Part shown: positions 1 through 10,450 of the stretch, piece after piece
How the letters are laid out: the number at the start of each line of letters is the position of its first letter
How positions within the stretch are numbered: position 1 is the first letter of the stretch
Assembly (NCBI RefSeq): GCF_030272615.1
Contig: NC_081411.1
Span: 214,307,654 to 214,371,653, forward strand
Reading direction: 5' to 3'
DNA length: 64,000 nt
DNA from: Cryptomeria japonica
Taxonomy: Eukaryota > Streptophyta > Pinopsida > Cupressales > Cupressaceae
The notes under the pieces: model-generated
What the model saw: only the letters and a program-made list of their open reading frames with translations
Database searches by the model: none
What the model was told of the DNA's origin: nothing
Made by a program: the position numbers and the translations under genes

Positions 1-2
1 TG

Positions 3-780
3 TTTACAAGAACATTAAGAGATAAGGCTTTACAATGGTATTTCTCTTTTCCTTCTTATTCTATCACTTCCTTTCAACAACTATCAAATGCTTTCATCCA
101 ACAATTTCAAAACAACATTGTTCCTAAAATCACTTTGACTGATTTAATGCATTCTAAACAAGGTGCTAAAGAAAAAGTGACTGATTTCATTGGTAGATAT
201 AAGCATTTGTGTGCTCAAATTTATTTTCATGTACCTAATAATGATATTCAAATAATTTTCATTTCTAATTTACAAAAAGATATCAAGGAAAAGCTTATGT
301 TGTCTGAGTTTACTTCCTTTCCGTAGTTGTGCGCAACACTCCACAATTATCAACTGGCTGTGAGTCAAATGGAGAAATCCACTCCTATGGCTCTGAGTGA
401 TAAGGGAGAGAGTGTTCAGTAACCATTTGCAAAGTTCAAACCAATAAAAAGCTTCATCAAGTTCAATTATACTATCAACAACCACAATGTGAATGCTACA
501 ACAGGTGTGCCTTCTATTTCTAAATTTTTCCAAAGAGAAAGACAATTTACTTCCTTGAATGAATCTTTACATAGTATTATGTCTCAATTGTTGCACAAAA
601 ATGTTATCAAACTTCCTCCTATAAAAGCAATTGATCCTTCTAAACTTTCATCCCCTTATATTGATAACAATTCCTTTTTTCAATTTCATCGTCAGCCTGG
701 TCATGATATTGAGAAATGTTTCGCATTGAAAAATAAGATTCAAGATTTGATTGATAATAATACTGTTATCACTGGTTTGA
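3..780 (+). pseudogene. Ty3/gypsy gag fragment (capsid region and zinc-knuckle remnant)
   Basis: One forward frame runs from the left edge and encodes a retrotransposon gag-like polypeptide, the structural protein that packages element RNA. The first ~110 codons resemble the plant Retrotrans_gag domain (aromatic motif WYFSFPS near 33-53, then a helical region ending in ISNLQKDIKEKL). Near 690-760 it encodes FHRQPGHDIEKCFALKNKI, the usual plant gypsy zinc-knuckle segment with the first cysteine missing. The frame is broken by TAG at 324-326 and TAA at 420-422, each one C-to-T change from a glutamine codon. Similarity stops near 780 and no protease follows, so this is a truncated relic or the gag of a gag-only element. 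The 5' end lies outside the window. Confidence 0.75.
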
Positions 781-1099
781 AATTTGGGTATTCTTGTTCC
801 ATAATTGGTCAAATCTGTAAGATTGTGTTAACCCTTCATGTTGCCTTTGATTTTTTGTGCCAAAAGGGGGTTTAGGGTTTTTAATTTTTGACCCTTTCCT
901 TTGTTTGGATTTTCCCGCGTTCTATTTTCATATTACTTTTTCCACTTAAGTGGAAGGGTTAGTCTGTCATGAAGGTGTCCCCCCTTTAGGTTTTCCCTAG
1001 GCAAGTTTTAAATGTATTTTAATTTTCACGCCTTTACCTATGTTTTGTTTTAATCCTTGTTGGGCTTCTTAACAATCATGCAAGTCAAAGTTAATCCTG

Positions 1100-2340
1100 T
1101 AGTGCACGTTGTTTTGCTGGGAGAAGATGCTCGTTGTTTAAGGTCTGCGGAATATTGAAAAGGTAAATGGCCCTGGCAGTAGGATGGTTTGTAAGGTAAA
1201 GAAAGTGCATCTCGTTTTAGATCCAACGGCCTGTGTTGATTCACTTGCCCAAGATCCATATGTTTTAAAGTCTACGAAATAGCAAAAGAGTTGGTGGGTC
1301 CTAGAGGTAAGCGGTTCCTTTGGTTAAAGGATGATCAGCATGGAGTTGATCCAATGGTGCGCGTGGAGTCACAGCCAGAAGATGTCCGTGGTTTACATTT
1401 CACGAAGTAGCGAAAAGGTGGAGGGCCTAGGTAAGGTGGTCACGAAAAGGTTAATAGATGAGCACTTTAGAAAAGATCTAATGAACGTCATTGCCTCGCG
1501 AAGAAGAGTTGCCTGACATTTAAAGTCTATGAAGTAGCGAAAAGGTCGGTGGGCCCAAAGGATAAGCAAGTCATGGTTTTAAAGACCGATTAAGTAGAAA
1601 TTGATCGGACGGTTAGCGTTGATTCGCAGCCTCGAATCAAACGAGGTTTACCTTTTGTGAAGTAGCGAAATGACATGGCAGTCACACGGTGGATGACATG
1701 GTAGGACAAATGGGTCGCTTGGTTGAGAGAAATGATGGCTTGTCATATTCACGTGGCTCCAAAGGATTGTTGAGGGCCCGCTTTGATTTCACCGGCAATG
1801 GTGTTGAAACCCATGGTGAAATAGAACACATGGTGGTCCTAAGATGGAGCCCGATGGAGTTCTTAGGTGAATGGCTAATAGACACATTAGATTCATTTAC
1901 TGGTGATAGAATAGAGTAGGTAGCCTCCATGCCAAGGGCCCATTGTAAAGGTTTAAGTGCATGAAATGTTGTACATCTCGGGGTGGATCCAATGATGGGC
2001 ATTGTTTCACAACCCGAAGATACAAGGTGGTTAGCCTTCATGAAACGACGAAAACCACTAGCAGTGATGATTGTACGTGATTAGTGAAAAAGACTGGCAG
2101 TCACTGTAAGCAGTAAAGATCGAGCAAGTGGAAATTGATCGGATGACCAACATTGTTTCGTGCGATTAAGGTACGCGAGGTTTACCATTCATGAAGTAGC
2201 AAAAGGAAGGTAGGGCCCATTACTAATATAGAGTGACTGGAGGAAGTAAAGGCATTGCAAGTTTCCAAGATCTGACGAATGTCATTTCTTCGTGAAGGAA
2301 AGGTGCGAGGGTTTTAAGCTCCGCAAAATGGCGAAACAAC
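1100..2340. repeat. degenerate ~128-bp tandem repeat
   Basis: A box of the form GAAGTAGCGAAA, usually preceded by TTTA and eight variable bases and followed by an RGGGCC-type segment, recurs near 1150, 1272, 1404, 1530, 1660, 2042, 2180 and 2322. Spacing is about 121-140 bp with a gap near 1790-1920. Intervening sequence also recurs (GATCGG, CGTTGATTC, GAAGATG). Short open frames inside it are not conserved between units, so I read the array as non-coding. Confidence 0.6.
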
Positions 2341-2467
2341 GAAATACTCAAAAAAGCTTGTGATCCATTGGAGCCCGTTTTTGAATTCGATTGCGAATTC
2401 AATTCTGAGATGATGGTCGAAGCATGCGGGTTAATATCTCAATTTAATGCTAAGTTTCCATATTAAG
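2328..2467 (+). pseudogene. 5' piece of an unrecognised coding frame interrupted by the 12.4-kb element
   Basis: An ATG at 2328 lies inside the last box of the upstream tandem repeat. From about 2356 a frame encodes ACDPLEPVFEFD, continues through EMMVEACGLISQF, and reaches the target-site duplication TTAAG at 2463-2467. The ATG is one frame away, so the start needs a small indel. Removing the retrotransposon lets the frame continue directly into 14896-14972, with one TAA (from CAA) at the junction. I do not recognise the protein. It could be a host gene exon or an extra ORF of an older transposon. Confidence 0.4.
2463..2467. repeat. target-site duplication TTAAG, left copy
   Basis: TTAAG directly precedes the 5' LTR and directly follows the 3' LTR at 14891-14895. 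A 5-bp duplication is standard for Ty3/gypsy integration and fixes both element ends. Confidence 0.85.
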
Positions 2468-2769
2468 TGTAGCGTCGTAAATTGTACGCACTTGCTAGGG
2501 TGGTACAATTTCACACCTAGTTTAGCACCCGCCTTGGTGCATTTTACATTTTGCATTGCATTTCTCCTTTAGCACTTAATTAATCAAATTAATTAAGTCT
2601 AAGGTTCTATTTCATCATCTTCCACATCATAAAATTGGGCCCTTTCATTAAAGTGTGCCCCTTTCATTTTATTCCTCCAATACATCACTCAATCAAAAAC
2701 CCTAATTAAGTCCTATTTCGAACTTGGGGGCTTGATTTCGGGGTCAAAACATCTCGAAATCACCTGTAA

Positions 2770-2985
2770 CTTCGGGATTCTCTCTAAAATCATCATATCC
2801 GACGGCCCTGAAAATTTGGTGAAAAGTTGTCGGGACCGTGGCGCCCGGAGTGCACATGGTCCCGGACATTTTTCCTGAAAATTTAGGAGCGCGATCCAAT
2901 CATAAAATAAAGCTTAACCCCAAGAAATTGGCGGGATATTCAATCTCTAGGTCGGCCAAAAGATGAAATTGTGACCTAGGGTTTC
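2770..2985 (+). repeat. palindromic LTR module, copy 1
   Basis: The core is an imperfect inverted repeat: AAATTTGGTGAAAAGTTG then GGGACC on the left, GGTCCC then a degenerate complement of the AAATTT arm on the right, around a loop containing GTGCAC. The left shoulder reads CTGTAACTTCGG and the right shoulder contains GCTTAACCCC and AATCTCTAGGTCGGC. The same module recurs in the 3' LTR and four times in the 35-41 kb element. Confidence 0.6.
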
Positions 2986-3482
2986 ATACATAAGAGCTCT
3001 CTTTCTTCATTTGAAGGGATCCGGCCCGATTTTTGTTTTCAGGAACCTCATATGCAGCGAAAGAGCAGATCTTTGAAGACTTCAACAACGTTCAACATCC
3101 TTCTATCAAGCATTTATCAATTTCATTCATCCATTTAGGGCTTGGAAGACATTGAAGAACAATAGGAGATTACCGACTGAAGATTGGCTTGTACTCCTCC
3201 CTTGAGGGTTGGGTATGATTTCATGTTGTTTTCATGTCTTTGCATAAGCTTCAATATATCCTTTATTCATGCTTTAGATCACTTTGCATCTTGATTTAGA
3301 GCATTTACATTATCATTTACAAGCAATTAGGGTTTACTTTCTAGGTTGCTCTAGTTTGCTTTCTTGCATTTTAGGACCTTGCACACACACTAGGTCTGCA
3401 CACACAATACATTTTACAAAACAACTTGGCTATTCGTGGAGGTGGAAATGACTGAAGTGGGGGTTTGACTAAGGCAAAACCC

Positions 3483-3488
3483 TATATA
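3483..3488 (+). promoter_or_regulatory. candidate LTR TATA box
   Basis: TATATA lies in the context ACCCTATATAGC inside the 5' LTR and is preserved in the 3' LTR at 14265-14270. Its place in the second half of the LTR suits a retrotransposon promoter, but no other promoter element was identified. Confidence 0.3.
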
Positions 3489-4133
3489 GCTGCCCATACC
3501 ATTTTCAGATATAAGTGTAGGTTTCGAGACTCGGACGATGCCGCAGGTGACAGATCCGAGAAGAGCAGGTCGAGACAGCACTCCACACCAAATTGCAGAG
3601 CAAAAGACCGGGATAGGGGCGCTGGGCGCCCTGGTCCTACCAGGACAGGGGCACTGGGCACCCTGGTCCCTGGGACACAGGTGCTGGGCGCCCTGGTCCT
3701 CCGGACAGACAGCATTTCCGACAGTGTTCCAGAGTGCAAAACAGTAGTTTCTGGTACAATTTTCGGGACAGAATCAGGACAGTGGCGCCCACGCCCCCGT
3801 CCAGAACATTTTCAGTCTGATTTTGACTCCGGGTACACATCTACATTCTTATTTCATCCTTGTATTTACAGCTGTTCATTGTTTAATCTCAATTCTGCAA
3901 TCTCGTTATTAGTTCATACTTGCATTTTGAGATTAAGACTTGAACTTGCATCATTTGGTCTTCCAATTTCAACAAAGGAATAGAAATCCTAATAGGTAGC
4001 CCGTGGCTCTCTCTTTCACAAGAAGAAGTAGCCAACTGTGTGATACCTCTAGGCTCTTTCGTATTCCGTAATGTGTGTCAAAAGGTAGGATTAGGGCATG
4101 TTAACCTAGTCTCACTTTTTCCCTTACACATTT

Positions 4134-4151
4134 TGGTGAACCCGACATGAA
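4134..4151 (+). other. primer-binding site of the 12.4-kb element
   Basis: The LTR end is followed by three T residues and then TGGTGAACCCGACATGAA, the expected position and TGG start for a minus-strand primer site complementary to a tRNA 3' CCA end. I could not assign the tRNA with confidence. The same TTT-TGGTGAACC arrangement occurs next to the 5' LTR of the 35-41 kb element. Confidence 0.7.
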
Positions 4152-4303
4152 CTATCATTGCTCCCTCTTGCATTTCATTTGTTACATCTAGATCTAGATT
4201 TAGTGTGTGTTTTCGTTTCATGTTTCATTAAAAAGAAAAAAAAATAAAAATGGGGGTGTGTTTCTTTGCATTGTGTGTTTAAATTTTATGCAATCTTTTC
4301 AAA

Positions 4304-5332
4304 ATGTCAGATTTTTATTTGCAAAATGTTCATGCTTTTGATGATTATTATGAGTATAGCCAAGATGAATTAGATGAAGCTTTAGATGAGTTTTTAAACC
4401 CTAAAGATGCCAAACCTTCATTTTACCAAAAACTCATAAACCTTGTTACTATGCCATTTAGGTGTGATGAGAAAGATAAGTCGAATGATTCCTCTCAAGG
4501 ATACATTCTTATCAACTCTTCCACTGAATCTAGTAACATGGTTGTGTTCAATAATCCCCTCTATGAGGAGATGTCTCCTTTTGAATCAAAAGATAAACCT
4601 TTTAACCGATATGATCATGCTTTGTTGGATGATGCTCTTGATGACTTTGTGGCTTTATCGAAATCTTTAAACAAGAATAAGACTTCTAAATTGGTTAACA
4701 TGATAAACTTGAATGAGCATAACAAGCCTCTCATTGAAGTCCAAGGTGCTTATCCTTCTCCCACCTTTCAAGTTCCTAAATCACCTCTCCTTACTGTCCA
4801 AGGAGGGTATGATCACGATTCCTTTCATACCCCGAATAAACCAATTATCACCGTGCAAGGAAGAAAACCTATAAGTCCTTATAGTTATGCCAAGCAAATA
4901 ACTAGAGAGAGTTATCATGCGGTTGCCCATACTTATCACACCAGAAATAATAGGCAACCTAATCCCCCTCCTGTTATTCCAATTTCTCTTCCTAATCCTC
5001 AACCAATTCTTCCACAAGCTCCCCGTATTTCACAAATGCTTAGTAAGGAGTATGATCTCATAGAACAACTTAAGGCTACCCCTGCTAAGATATCCCTTTG
5101 GGATTTGATTCAAACTTCTTCTGCTCATCATAGAATGTTACAAGATTCTTTGAAAGATTTGAATGTTCCTCCACCGAATACATCTAGTAATATAGCATCT
5201 TTGGTTAACTCTGTGATGAATCCTAAAGCTCAAATTGTGTTTACCCAAGATGAGTTGCCTACTAGTGAAATCCAACAACAATATGATCCCTTGATGATTG
5301 TGGTTATCATGAAAGATACTGCTATAAGATGA
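4304..5332 (+). CDS. first ORF of the 12.4-kb element, pre-protease polyprotein without recognisable capsid domain
   Basis: The 342-codon ORF starts at ATG 4304 after a 173-bp leader. The N-terminal ~90 residues are acidic (DELDEALDEF and a second similar segment LLDDALDDF). Then come three short repeats ending in VQG (KPLIEVQGAY, PLLTVQGGY, KPIITVQG) and a proline-rich stretch. The last ~100 residues (KATPAKISLWDLIQTS, then IVFTQDELP) match the conserved segment that precedes the protease in plant gypsy polyproteins. I see neither a Retrotrans_gag helical domain nor a CCHC knuckle. The ORF ends at TGA 5330-5332, one codon before the protease segment and in the same frame. TGA is one transition from CGA. 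Either gag has diverged beyond recognition or this family uses Gag in trans. Confidence 0.75.
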   Translation: MSDFYLQNVHAFDDYYEYSQDELDEALDEFLNPKDAKPSFYQKLINLVTMPFRCDEKDKSNDSSQGYILINSSTESSNMVVFNNPLYEEMSPFESKDKPFNRYDHALLDDALDDFVALSKSLNKNKTSKLVNMINLNEHNKPLIEVQGAYPSPTFQVPKSPLLTVQGGYDHDSFHTPNKPIITVQGRKPISPYSYAKQITRESYHAVAHTYHTRNNRQPNPPPVIPISLPNPQPILPQAPRISQMLSKEYDLIEQLKATPAKISLWDLIQTSSAHHRMLQDSLKDLNVPPPNTSSNIASLVNSVMNPKAQIVFTQDELPTSEIQQQYDPLMIVVIMKDTAIR

Positions 5333-7582
5333 ACACTAGTAGATAATGGCTCTGGCCTTAATGTGTGTAGCATCAATCTATTGCATAAAATGAATGTGGA
5401 TACATCTCTCATTGAGCCTGATTCTCGTCCCATTCGAGGCTTTGACAATGTGGCTAAGACTTCATTAGGTATTATCACCCTACCTCTCATAGTGGGACCT
5501 GTTACTTTGTCTACTGCTATCCATGTTATGTCGGGAAATTTAACATACAACTTGTTATTAGGGAGGCCTTGGATTCACAGCATGCAAGCTGTCCCCTCTA
5601 CATTGCATAGACAAGTTAAATTCATCTATAACAATAAGACATATACTTTGATAGGTGATACTAATTTTCAAGCTTGTCTACAAACATCTACTTCCAAAGG
5701 GGGTTCTTCTAAGCCATCCTTGTCTAGTGATGACTCTTTAAACAAGATACCTATTGATGAGTCTTCACTCTCTGATGATCAAAATTCTTTGGATGATTCC
5801 GAAGCTCCTGAAGAAGATTCTTCTCGACTTGAATCTACACATAAGAAGGATTTTGATCCTGAGAAGGTTCTCGCAGAAGACGATTGGGGATCTCTTGATT
5901 TCAATCCCACCTTTGTGGGTGAATATAAGGTTCCTTCTAGAGAGCTTAAAGTTGAAAAGAAGGAAGAAGCTAAAAATCAATCAATCTTACTGGAACCTAT
6001 GAGTAATAATTTTGTGGCCGCTTCTCAAACCTCTTCTCCTCACACCTCTAATTATGAAGAGTTTGATTCTTTGTCTTATGAAAAGCCGCCTCCTCTTTCT
6101 GAAATGGCTGATCGTTATGGTCATGGTTTTCGTATTTTTGCTAAGCATGGGTATCATGGAAAAGGTTGTGGTGCTCATGAACAAGGGATAAAAGTTCCTC
6201 TAGAGACTAATTTTCACAATTATGCCTTTGGACTTGGCTATAATCCCTGCAAACGTACTAAAGCTTCTAAAAGACCATGCATTAGTGTTAATACTATTTC
6301 TACATCTCTATCAATGCAACACCCTGAGTATATTGATGGGGATCCTTCAGGTGACTGTGCTTTGGATGTCTTCCCTACCGACGATGCTTTAGCTGAATTT
6401 TTGGGAGCCTATGACACTCTTCCTCGTTATCATCACAATAGGGGACTCCCTTATTGTTTGAACACTGAAGCCTATTTTGGAAAAGAGATCGATAATGATG
6501 AGATTGTGAAAGAATTCCCTCAGTTAAAGGATACTCCTCAACAAAGTAATCTTCTCATAAGTGACACCACTGATGTTAAGATGGACCCTTGCAATAAAGA
6601 GAAAGTTATTAAAATTGGAAAATGTTTGGATGAAGAGGAACAAAAACAATATGAAGAACTATTGCACGAATTCCCTGAGATCTTTGCTTGGACATACTCT
6701 GACATGCCTGGTATAGATCCTAAGATTGTTACTCATAACATTGTCTTAGTTCCTGATGCTAAGCCCGCGAAAAAAAAGATTCAAAAAATGAATCCTAAGG
6801 TGGCTCTGCTTGTTAAAGCTGAGATTGAAAAGTTATTGGAGGCTGGATTTATCCGCTCTATTGACTATTCCCCATGGATTTCAACTATTGTCGCTGTGGC
6901 TAAACTAGATAATAAGATAAGAATGTGTACCGACTTTCAAGATTTGAATAAGGCTTCCTTGAAAGATGATTTTCCCCTTCCCAACATTGACATGATAGTT
7001 GATTCTACAGCAGGACATGCCTTGTTATCCTTGATGGATGGTTTTTCAGGATACAATCAAATTTTCATTAACCCTCAAGATCAATTCAAAACCGCTTTCA
7101 CCACTCCTTGGGGTAAGTTTTGTTGGATAATGATGCCTTTTGGACTTAAAAATGCTGGTGCAACTTATCAACGAGCGATGACCCTTATCTTTCATGATTA
7201 TATGCATAAGATTTTAGAGGATTATGTTGATGATATTTTAGCCAAATCCTTTCTTCACATGGATCATATTAAAATACTTCGTCAAATCTTTGAAAGAATT
7301 CATAAATATCACATGCGCTTGAATCCCCGAAAATGTGTTTTTGGTGTGGATAGTGGAAAACTATTAGGATTCATAGTTTCGCATCGTGGGATTGAGGTGG
7401 ACACTAAGAAAATAGATGCTATTGTCAACATGCCACCTCCTAGAAATGTGTCTCAACTTAAAAGCTTACAAGGAAAGATTCAAGCTATTCGTAGGGTCGT
7501 ATCTCAACTTGCAGATCGTACCTTTCCTTTTACTCAACTTCTTAAAAAGGATATCACTTTTCAATGGAATGAAGATTGTTAG
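5333..7582 (+). pseudogene. pol part 1: aspartic protease, G-patch-like segment, reverse transcriptase
   Basis: The frame opens after the 5330 TGA and continues in phase. TLVDNGSGLNVCS at 5333-5371 holds the aspartic protease catalytic motif (D at 5342-5344). An acidic linker follows, then a glycine-rich segment near 6113-6205 (GHGFRIFAKHGYHGKGCG, then EQGIKVPL) resembling the G-patch found between protease and RT in some Tat elements. RT spans about 6730-7400: RMCTDFQDLN, PLPNIDMIVDS, LSLMDGFSGYNQI, MPFGLKNAGATYQRAM, and the catalytic YVDD at 7223-7234. It would cleave the polyprotein and copy element RNA to DNA. A TAG at 7580-7582 (from CAG) cuts it just before RNase H. Catalytic residues look intact. 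Confidence 0.9.
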
Positions 7583-7825
7583 CAAGCATTTGAAGATTTA
7601 AAAGTGTATTTGGCTAGTCCTCCTATTCTTCAACCTGCCGAACCTTCTAAGCCCTTCCTTCTGTATACAGCTGCTTCTTCTCATGCTCTCGCAGCATTGT
7701 TGGCACAACATGATAAAGATGGTAAGGAATGTCCGGTTTATTACATAAGTTGTACCTTACTCGATTATGAGACCCGATATTCTGTGATAGAAAGACAATG
7801 CTTGGCCTTGGTGTTTGCGACTTAG
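7583..7825 (+). pseudogene. pol part 2: RT-associated RNase H
   Basis: In phase with part 1 and separated only by the TAG at 7580-7582, the segment encodes QAFEDLK and then FLLYTAASSHALAALLAQHD and YYISCTLLDYETRYSVIER, the usual Ty3/gypsy RNase H joined to RT. The first catalytic position, normally D (LYTDAS type), reads LYTAAS, so this copy of the nuclease may be degenerate, as is common where a second RNase H follows. TAG at 7823-7825 (from CAG) ends it. Confidence 0.85.
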
Positions 7826-9541
7826 AAATTGAGACATTATCTCTTAAATTCAGAAGTCCATGTCATGGTAAAGTTTGATCCTTTGAAGCATCTTTTCTCT
7901 AAAACTGATTTATCAGGACGCCTAGCTAAGTGGGTTATGATGTTAACTGAATTTGACCTTAAATTTGTTTCACAAAAAGAAATTAAAGGGCAAGCATTGA
8001 CCGACCACTTAGTTGAGGCCTCTTCACCTTTCTCTTTCCCTAACCCTGAGTCTTTTCCCAATGATTTCATTCTTTGTATAGAAAAAGATGAAACTTGGGA
8101 ACTGTACTTTGATGGCTCTAAGTGTCATATGGGATCGGGGGCAGGTGTTGTTCTGATTTCTCCTACAAAGAAATCCATTCCTTTATCCTATCGTCTAAAT
8201 TTCCTGTGTACCAATAACATTGTTGAGTATGAGGCTCTTATAGCGGGAATAAAAGCAGCCTTAGCTCTGAATATAAAGCACATACATATTTATGGAGATT
8301 CTCAATTGATTATAAGACAAGTAATAGGGCTGTATCAAGCAAAACAAGACAAATTATCACAATATAAAGACCTTGCCATCTCTTTATTACAAAAATTCGA
8401 TTCTTATACCATGGAACCTGTTCCTCGAAAAGATAATCGACATGCGGACGCAATGGCATGTGTGGCTTCTCTTGTATCTTTAGAGGACCCTGTGGTTGAT
8501 CTTAAATTTGTTATTCACAACCTTATTTCTCCAGCTATTGTAGACGATTCTAGCCTGGTAACATGTTGTGACTTTATAGACTCAGATGAATGGTACTCGC
8601 ATATCGTAAGATATTTGACTGATGGTACCTTTTCGGATTCCGCTAATAGGAACACTAGGGCTAGAATCCGCAAGCTGTCTGCTGGATATATCATTCTTTC
8701 TAATGTCCTTTACCGAAGGGGTTATGACGGTATTCTCCTTCGCTGTCTTAACAAATTGGAAATCCCCGTTGCTCTTGAAGAGGCGCATTCAGGTGCCTGT
8801 GGGGGGCATTTCGGAGGCAAATCCTTGGTTCAAAGATTACTTCGTATGGGATACTATTGGCAAACTATGCAGAAGGATTCTTTTTCATTTGTTAAGAAAT
8901 GTCATCAATGTCAACAACATAATAATCTGATTCATGCTCCTGCCCAAGAACTTCATTCTCAAGTAGCTTCTTGGCCTTTCTCCACATGGGGTTTGGATCT
9001 CATTGGTAAAATCTCTCCTCCTTCATCTCAAGGACACACCTTCATTATAACCGCAACAGATTACTTTATGAAGTGGGTAGAAGCTATTCCCCTTCGCTCT
9101 ACCACTGCTGAAGTGATTTGTCAATTTCTTCTAGAAAACATCATTTCTCGATTCGAGATACCTTCCACTATAATCTCAGATAATGGGACATCATTTAAGA
9201 ACAAGGACGTGAAGAAATTCCTCGAGAAGTATCATATCAAACATCGATTTTCTACACCATACTATCCTCAGTCAAATGGTCAAGTTGAATCATCCAATAA
9301 AATAATTGAACAAATTCTTCGCAAAACCGTGAATAAGCATGGTAAGGATTGGAGTAATCAGCTAATCTATGCTCTTTGGGCCTACCGAACGAGTGTACGA
9401 ATTGCTACAGGAACTACGCCTTATAATCTTGTTTATGGTGCTGACGCTATTATGCCTTTAGAGTTAGAGATTCCATCACTTAGGGTTTCTCTCAAGGGTA
9501 TAGTAGATGACGATTCTTATAGAGAGCAACGACTTCAATAG
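7826..9541 (+). pseudogene. pol part 3: second (archaeal-type) RNase H and integrase core
   Basis: Same frame, 571 codons. The first ~75 residues finish the RT-linked RNase H/connection (LRHYLLNSEV). The second RNase H has all four acidic residues: D at 8111 (LYFDGS), E at 8231 (VEYEAL), D at 8297 (YGDSQL), D at 8447 (RHADAM). This dual RNase H identifies the Tat branch. Integrase follows: zinc finger HSGACGGHF and CHQCQQH (about 8786-8920), then D at 8996 (WGLDLIG), D at 9179 (SDNGTSF) and E at 9287 (NGQVESSN), giving D,D(35)E spacing. It removes primer RNA and inserts the cDNA. A TAG at 9539-9541 (from CAG) interrupts the C-terminal part. Confidence 0.92.
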
Positions 9542-9850
9542 CTTGAGATGCTTGATGAACAGCGTATAAACGCTCTTGAGCATATTCAAGCGTATCATAA
9601 AACTCTACAACGAAGCTATAATGATAAGGTTATTCAACGTTCCTTCTCAGTAGGTGACTCAGTCCTTTTTGAGAATCAGCGCAATGTGAATGCCTTACCT
9701 TCAAAAAAGGGAAAATTTAGTCCTAATTGGCTTGGACCATATATCGTTATTGAGGATTATGGATCAGGTGCTTACAAAATAGCGGATGTAGACGGTACGC
9801 CTCTTAAAGAACCTATCAATGCTATGCACTTGCGTAGATATTATGCTTAA
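9542..9850 (+). pseudogene. pol part 4: integrase C-terminal GPY/F-type module
   Basis: In phase with part 3, the segment encodes LEMLDEQRINALEHIQAYH and then KKGKFSPNWLGPYIVIED and GSGAYKIADVDG, the basic, DNA-binding integrase tail with the GPY/F signature (WLGPY). It ends at a natural-looking TAA (9848-9850) after the LRRYY motif typical of plant gypsy pol ends. There is no chromodomain, as expected for a Tat element. Confidence 0.88.
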
Positions 9851-10450
9851 TTCTTCATTCCTTATCTATCTTCTTTTCAATTCTTCAACATTGGGTAATA
9901 TGTTAGTATCTCCTAATAAGAGCAAAATAGAATTAAATGTCATGGTGTTTAATCTATATTGCTTCGTTCTCGACAAGCGTGTATTCTTACTTCATAGTTT
10001 GTCCTGAATTCATTTATGTAAATTGTAAAAGATTTACGTTTCCATTATGCTAGCATATTATACAATGTCTTTATGTGTTAAGTAGAATCGTATCATGTTG
10101 TGTTTAAGTTCAAAATTAAATCACCTTAGTTATATGATTCTTAGACTTAATGCATATTTCTTCCCTATCATCAATGTAGTACTTGATTAAATATTTAATT
10201 AAGTCACACATGTATCAATTTAATCATGGAGCATTGAGAAATCAATCACATGGAAATTAAATTCTGAACATACATGTGCATCTACCAAATGTATTAGATT
10301 TAATCAAAACAAAATATACATTGTTTTAAGCATTAAAGATAACACATTTGAGACAAAAGAGAAGCATGTATATATACATATATATATGTGGATCGTATAC
10401 AAATATAGGTCACTATGCATAAAAAATGTGACCTCTCCTACATCATAAAA
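9851..10450. other. AT-rich spacer between pol and the antisense gene
   Basis: Low-complexity AT-rich sequence with ATATATACATATATATATG near 10370-10388 and no coding signal. It would hold the 3' untranslated region and terminator of the antisense gene on the minus strand. Confidence 0.5.

Larger units (their letters stand above)
2468..4130 (+). repeat. 5' LTR (1663 bp)
   Basis: It starts TGTAGCGTCG and ends TTACACA and is matched along its length by 13250-14890. It contains a palindromic module (about 2770-2985), a TATATA motif at 3483-3488 and a GC-rich imperfect minisatellite near 3616-3712. That minisatellite has about three units here against about two in the 3' copy, which explains most of the length difference. 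Open frames in this LTR are not conserved coding sequence. Confidence 0.93.

Noticed and set aside
1689-2041. Overlapping forward and reverse frames in the ~128-bp repeat region
   Set aside because: Codon content follows the degenerate repeat; neither is conserved between repeat units.
3465-3983. 172-aa frame in the 5' LTR with a partner in the 3' LTR (14208-14531)
   Set aside because: It overlaps the GC-rich minisatellite; the reading frame is not kept between the two LTRs.
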